DNA of 64,000 nt from Oryzisolibacter propanilivorax. Its GTDB lineage: Bacteria > Pseudomonadota > Gammaproteobacteria > Burkholderiales > Burkholderiaceae_C. Within the stretch, counting starts at the first letter, position 1, and each line of letters starts with the position of its first letter. Positions 63,538 to 64,000 of the stretch are shown here, piece after piece. The translations under genes and the position numbers were made by a program. The stretch is from the NCBI RefSeq assembly GCF_900103645.1, contig NZ_FNHP01000003.1, forward strand, positions 1 to 64,000. Reading direction: 5' to 3'. Under the pieces are notes generated by a model that saw only the letters and a program-made list of their open reading frames with translations, was not told where the DNA came from and searched no databases.

Positions 63538-64000
63538 GGCTCTCCTCGTCTACACGCAGCACCTGCTTGATGCGATCGATCATGGCTCCAATCACCTGCT
63601 GCTTGCGGAACACGGAGGCGGCTTCGCGTCGTACCAAACGATCGATGGTGTCGTCTGATTGCTGGGCCCGCTTGGCGGCAGTGAATGCAATCTGCAATGT
63701 CACCGTGTCACGAAACAGGTCGGCAATGTCCAGTACGAACGATTGCCCTGAGTCTTCATGGATGAAGCCCAGCGGCGGCAGCGCGGCCACGGATTGCACG
63801 GCGATGGCGGCCGCTGCCTGCACCGCCGTGGCGGCGTGGTTGATGGCCTGGTTGGCAATGTCTGCGGCGTTGGGATTAGCGCGGTCATAGTGCCGTCCCT
63901 CCCATTCGATGCCGTGCTTTTGCGCCATCAGGCGGTAGATGGTCTTGACCCTCGCGCCCTCGATGCCGCGCAAGGTGTCCAGATCGCGGTGGGGCAGGAC
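63509..64000 (-). CDS. cas1: CRISPR-associated endonuclease Cas1, type I-E (C-terminal part, runs off the right edge)
   Basis: 164 residues of the C-terminal catalytic domain. Metal-binding residues of Cas1e are present: Glu in LRGIEGARVKTIY, His in GFIHEDSG and Asp in FVLDIADLFRD. The protein integrates new spacers together with Cas2. The start and the upstream cas genes (expected cas3, cse1, cse2, cas7, cas5, cas6e) are outside the window. The last ~15 residues (VDEESHGAGDDRDS) run over the cas2 start. Confidence 0.95.
   Translation of the reverse strand, partial: VLPHRDLDTLRGIEGARVKTIYRLMAQKHGIEWEGRHYDRANPNAADIANQAINHAATAVQAAAAIAVQSVAALPPLGFIHEDSGQSFVLDIADLFRDTVTLQIAFTAAKRAQQSDDTIDRLVRREAASVFRKQQVIGAMIDRIKQVLRVDEESHGAGDDRDS

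Overview
The window is a 64 kb piece of a GC-rich betaproteobacterial chromosome, most likely from the family Comamonadaceae (Acidovorax / Alicycliphilus / Diaphorobacter type). This rests on strong G/C bias at third codon positions, gene order (leuC-leuD-leuB-asd-fimV-truA-trpF-trpB-trpA-accD; rpoE-rseA-mucD-lepA-lepB-rnc-era-recO-pdxJ-acpS; rpmF-plsX-fabHDG-acpP-fabF) and the protein sequences themselves. The genus is an inference; there is no rRNA or tRNA gene here to fix it.

Left part (1-26.2 kb, mostly plus strand): a truncated chemotaxis receptor (minus strand), a membrane-anchored J-domain protein, a LysR regulator, then leucine synthesis (leuC, a small lipoprotein, leuD, leuB), asd, the large FimV/HubP-like polar protein, truA, the trpFBA operon and accD. 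After a convergent YggT membrane protein come a Lon-substrate-domain protein, lysS, a response-regulator diguanylate cyclase, a small MscS-type channel and the complete branched-chain amino acid ABC importer livKHMGF.

Middle (26.2-30 kb): an A/T-richer accessory patch with a long stem-loop, a gene remnant without a start, and two exported proteins (DUF1329 and DUF1254/DUF1214 families). From 30 to 48.9 kb nearly everything is on the minus strand and is housekeeping: nagZ, acpS, pdxJ, recO, era, rnc, a DUF4845 protein, lepB, lepA, then mucD, rseA and rpoE (envelope stress; no rseB), a two-helix membrane protein, and the fatty acid/phospholipid cluster fabF, acpP, fabG, fabD, fabH, plsX, rpmF and a DUF177 protein. 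A small CsbD-type stress protein sits on the plus strand between nagZ and acpS. Divergent from DUF177 are maf and an RsmI-like methyltransferase.

Right part (51-64 kb): a TRAP binding protein without its permeases, the isoprenoid set xseB-ispA-dxs, a Rieske oxygenase alpha subunit, an EamA transporter, a 3-mercaptopyruvate sulfurtransferase-like protein, a succinate-semialdehyde-type dehydrogenase, and a long type I-E CRISPR array (42 identical 28-nt repeats plus one degenerate terminal repeat, 42 spacers). cas2 and the C-terminal part of cas1 follow at the right edge; the array is read leftward on the minus strand and the effector genes lie outside the window.

Two families of short palindromic intergenic repeats run through the window. 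One (about 50-60 nt, recognisable by AGCTAT next to a GCCCTT/AAGGGC hairpin) occurs about eleven times, twice inside reading frames (lysR-type gene and trpF), twice forming the apparent transcription terminator and once supplying the stop codon of fabH.
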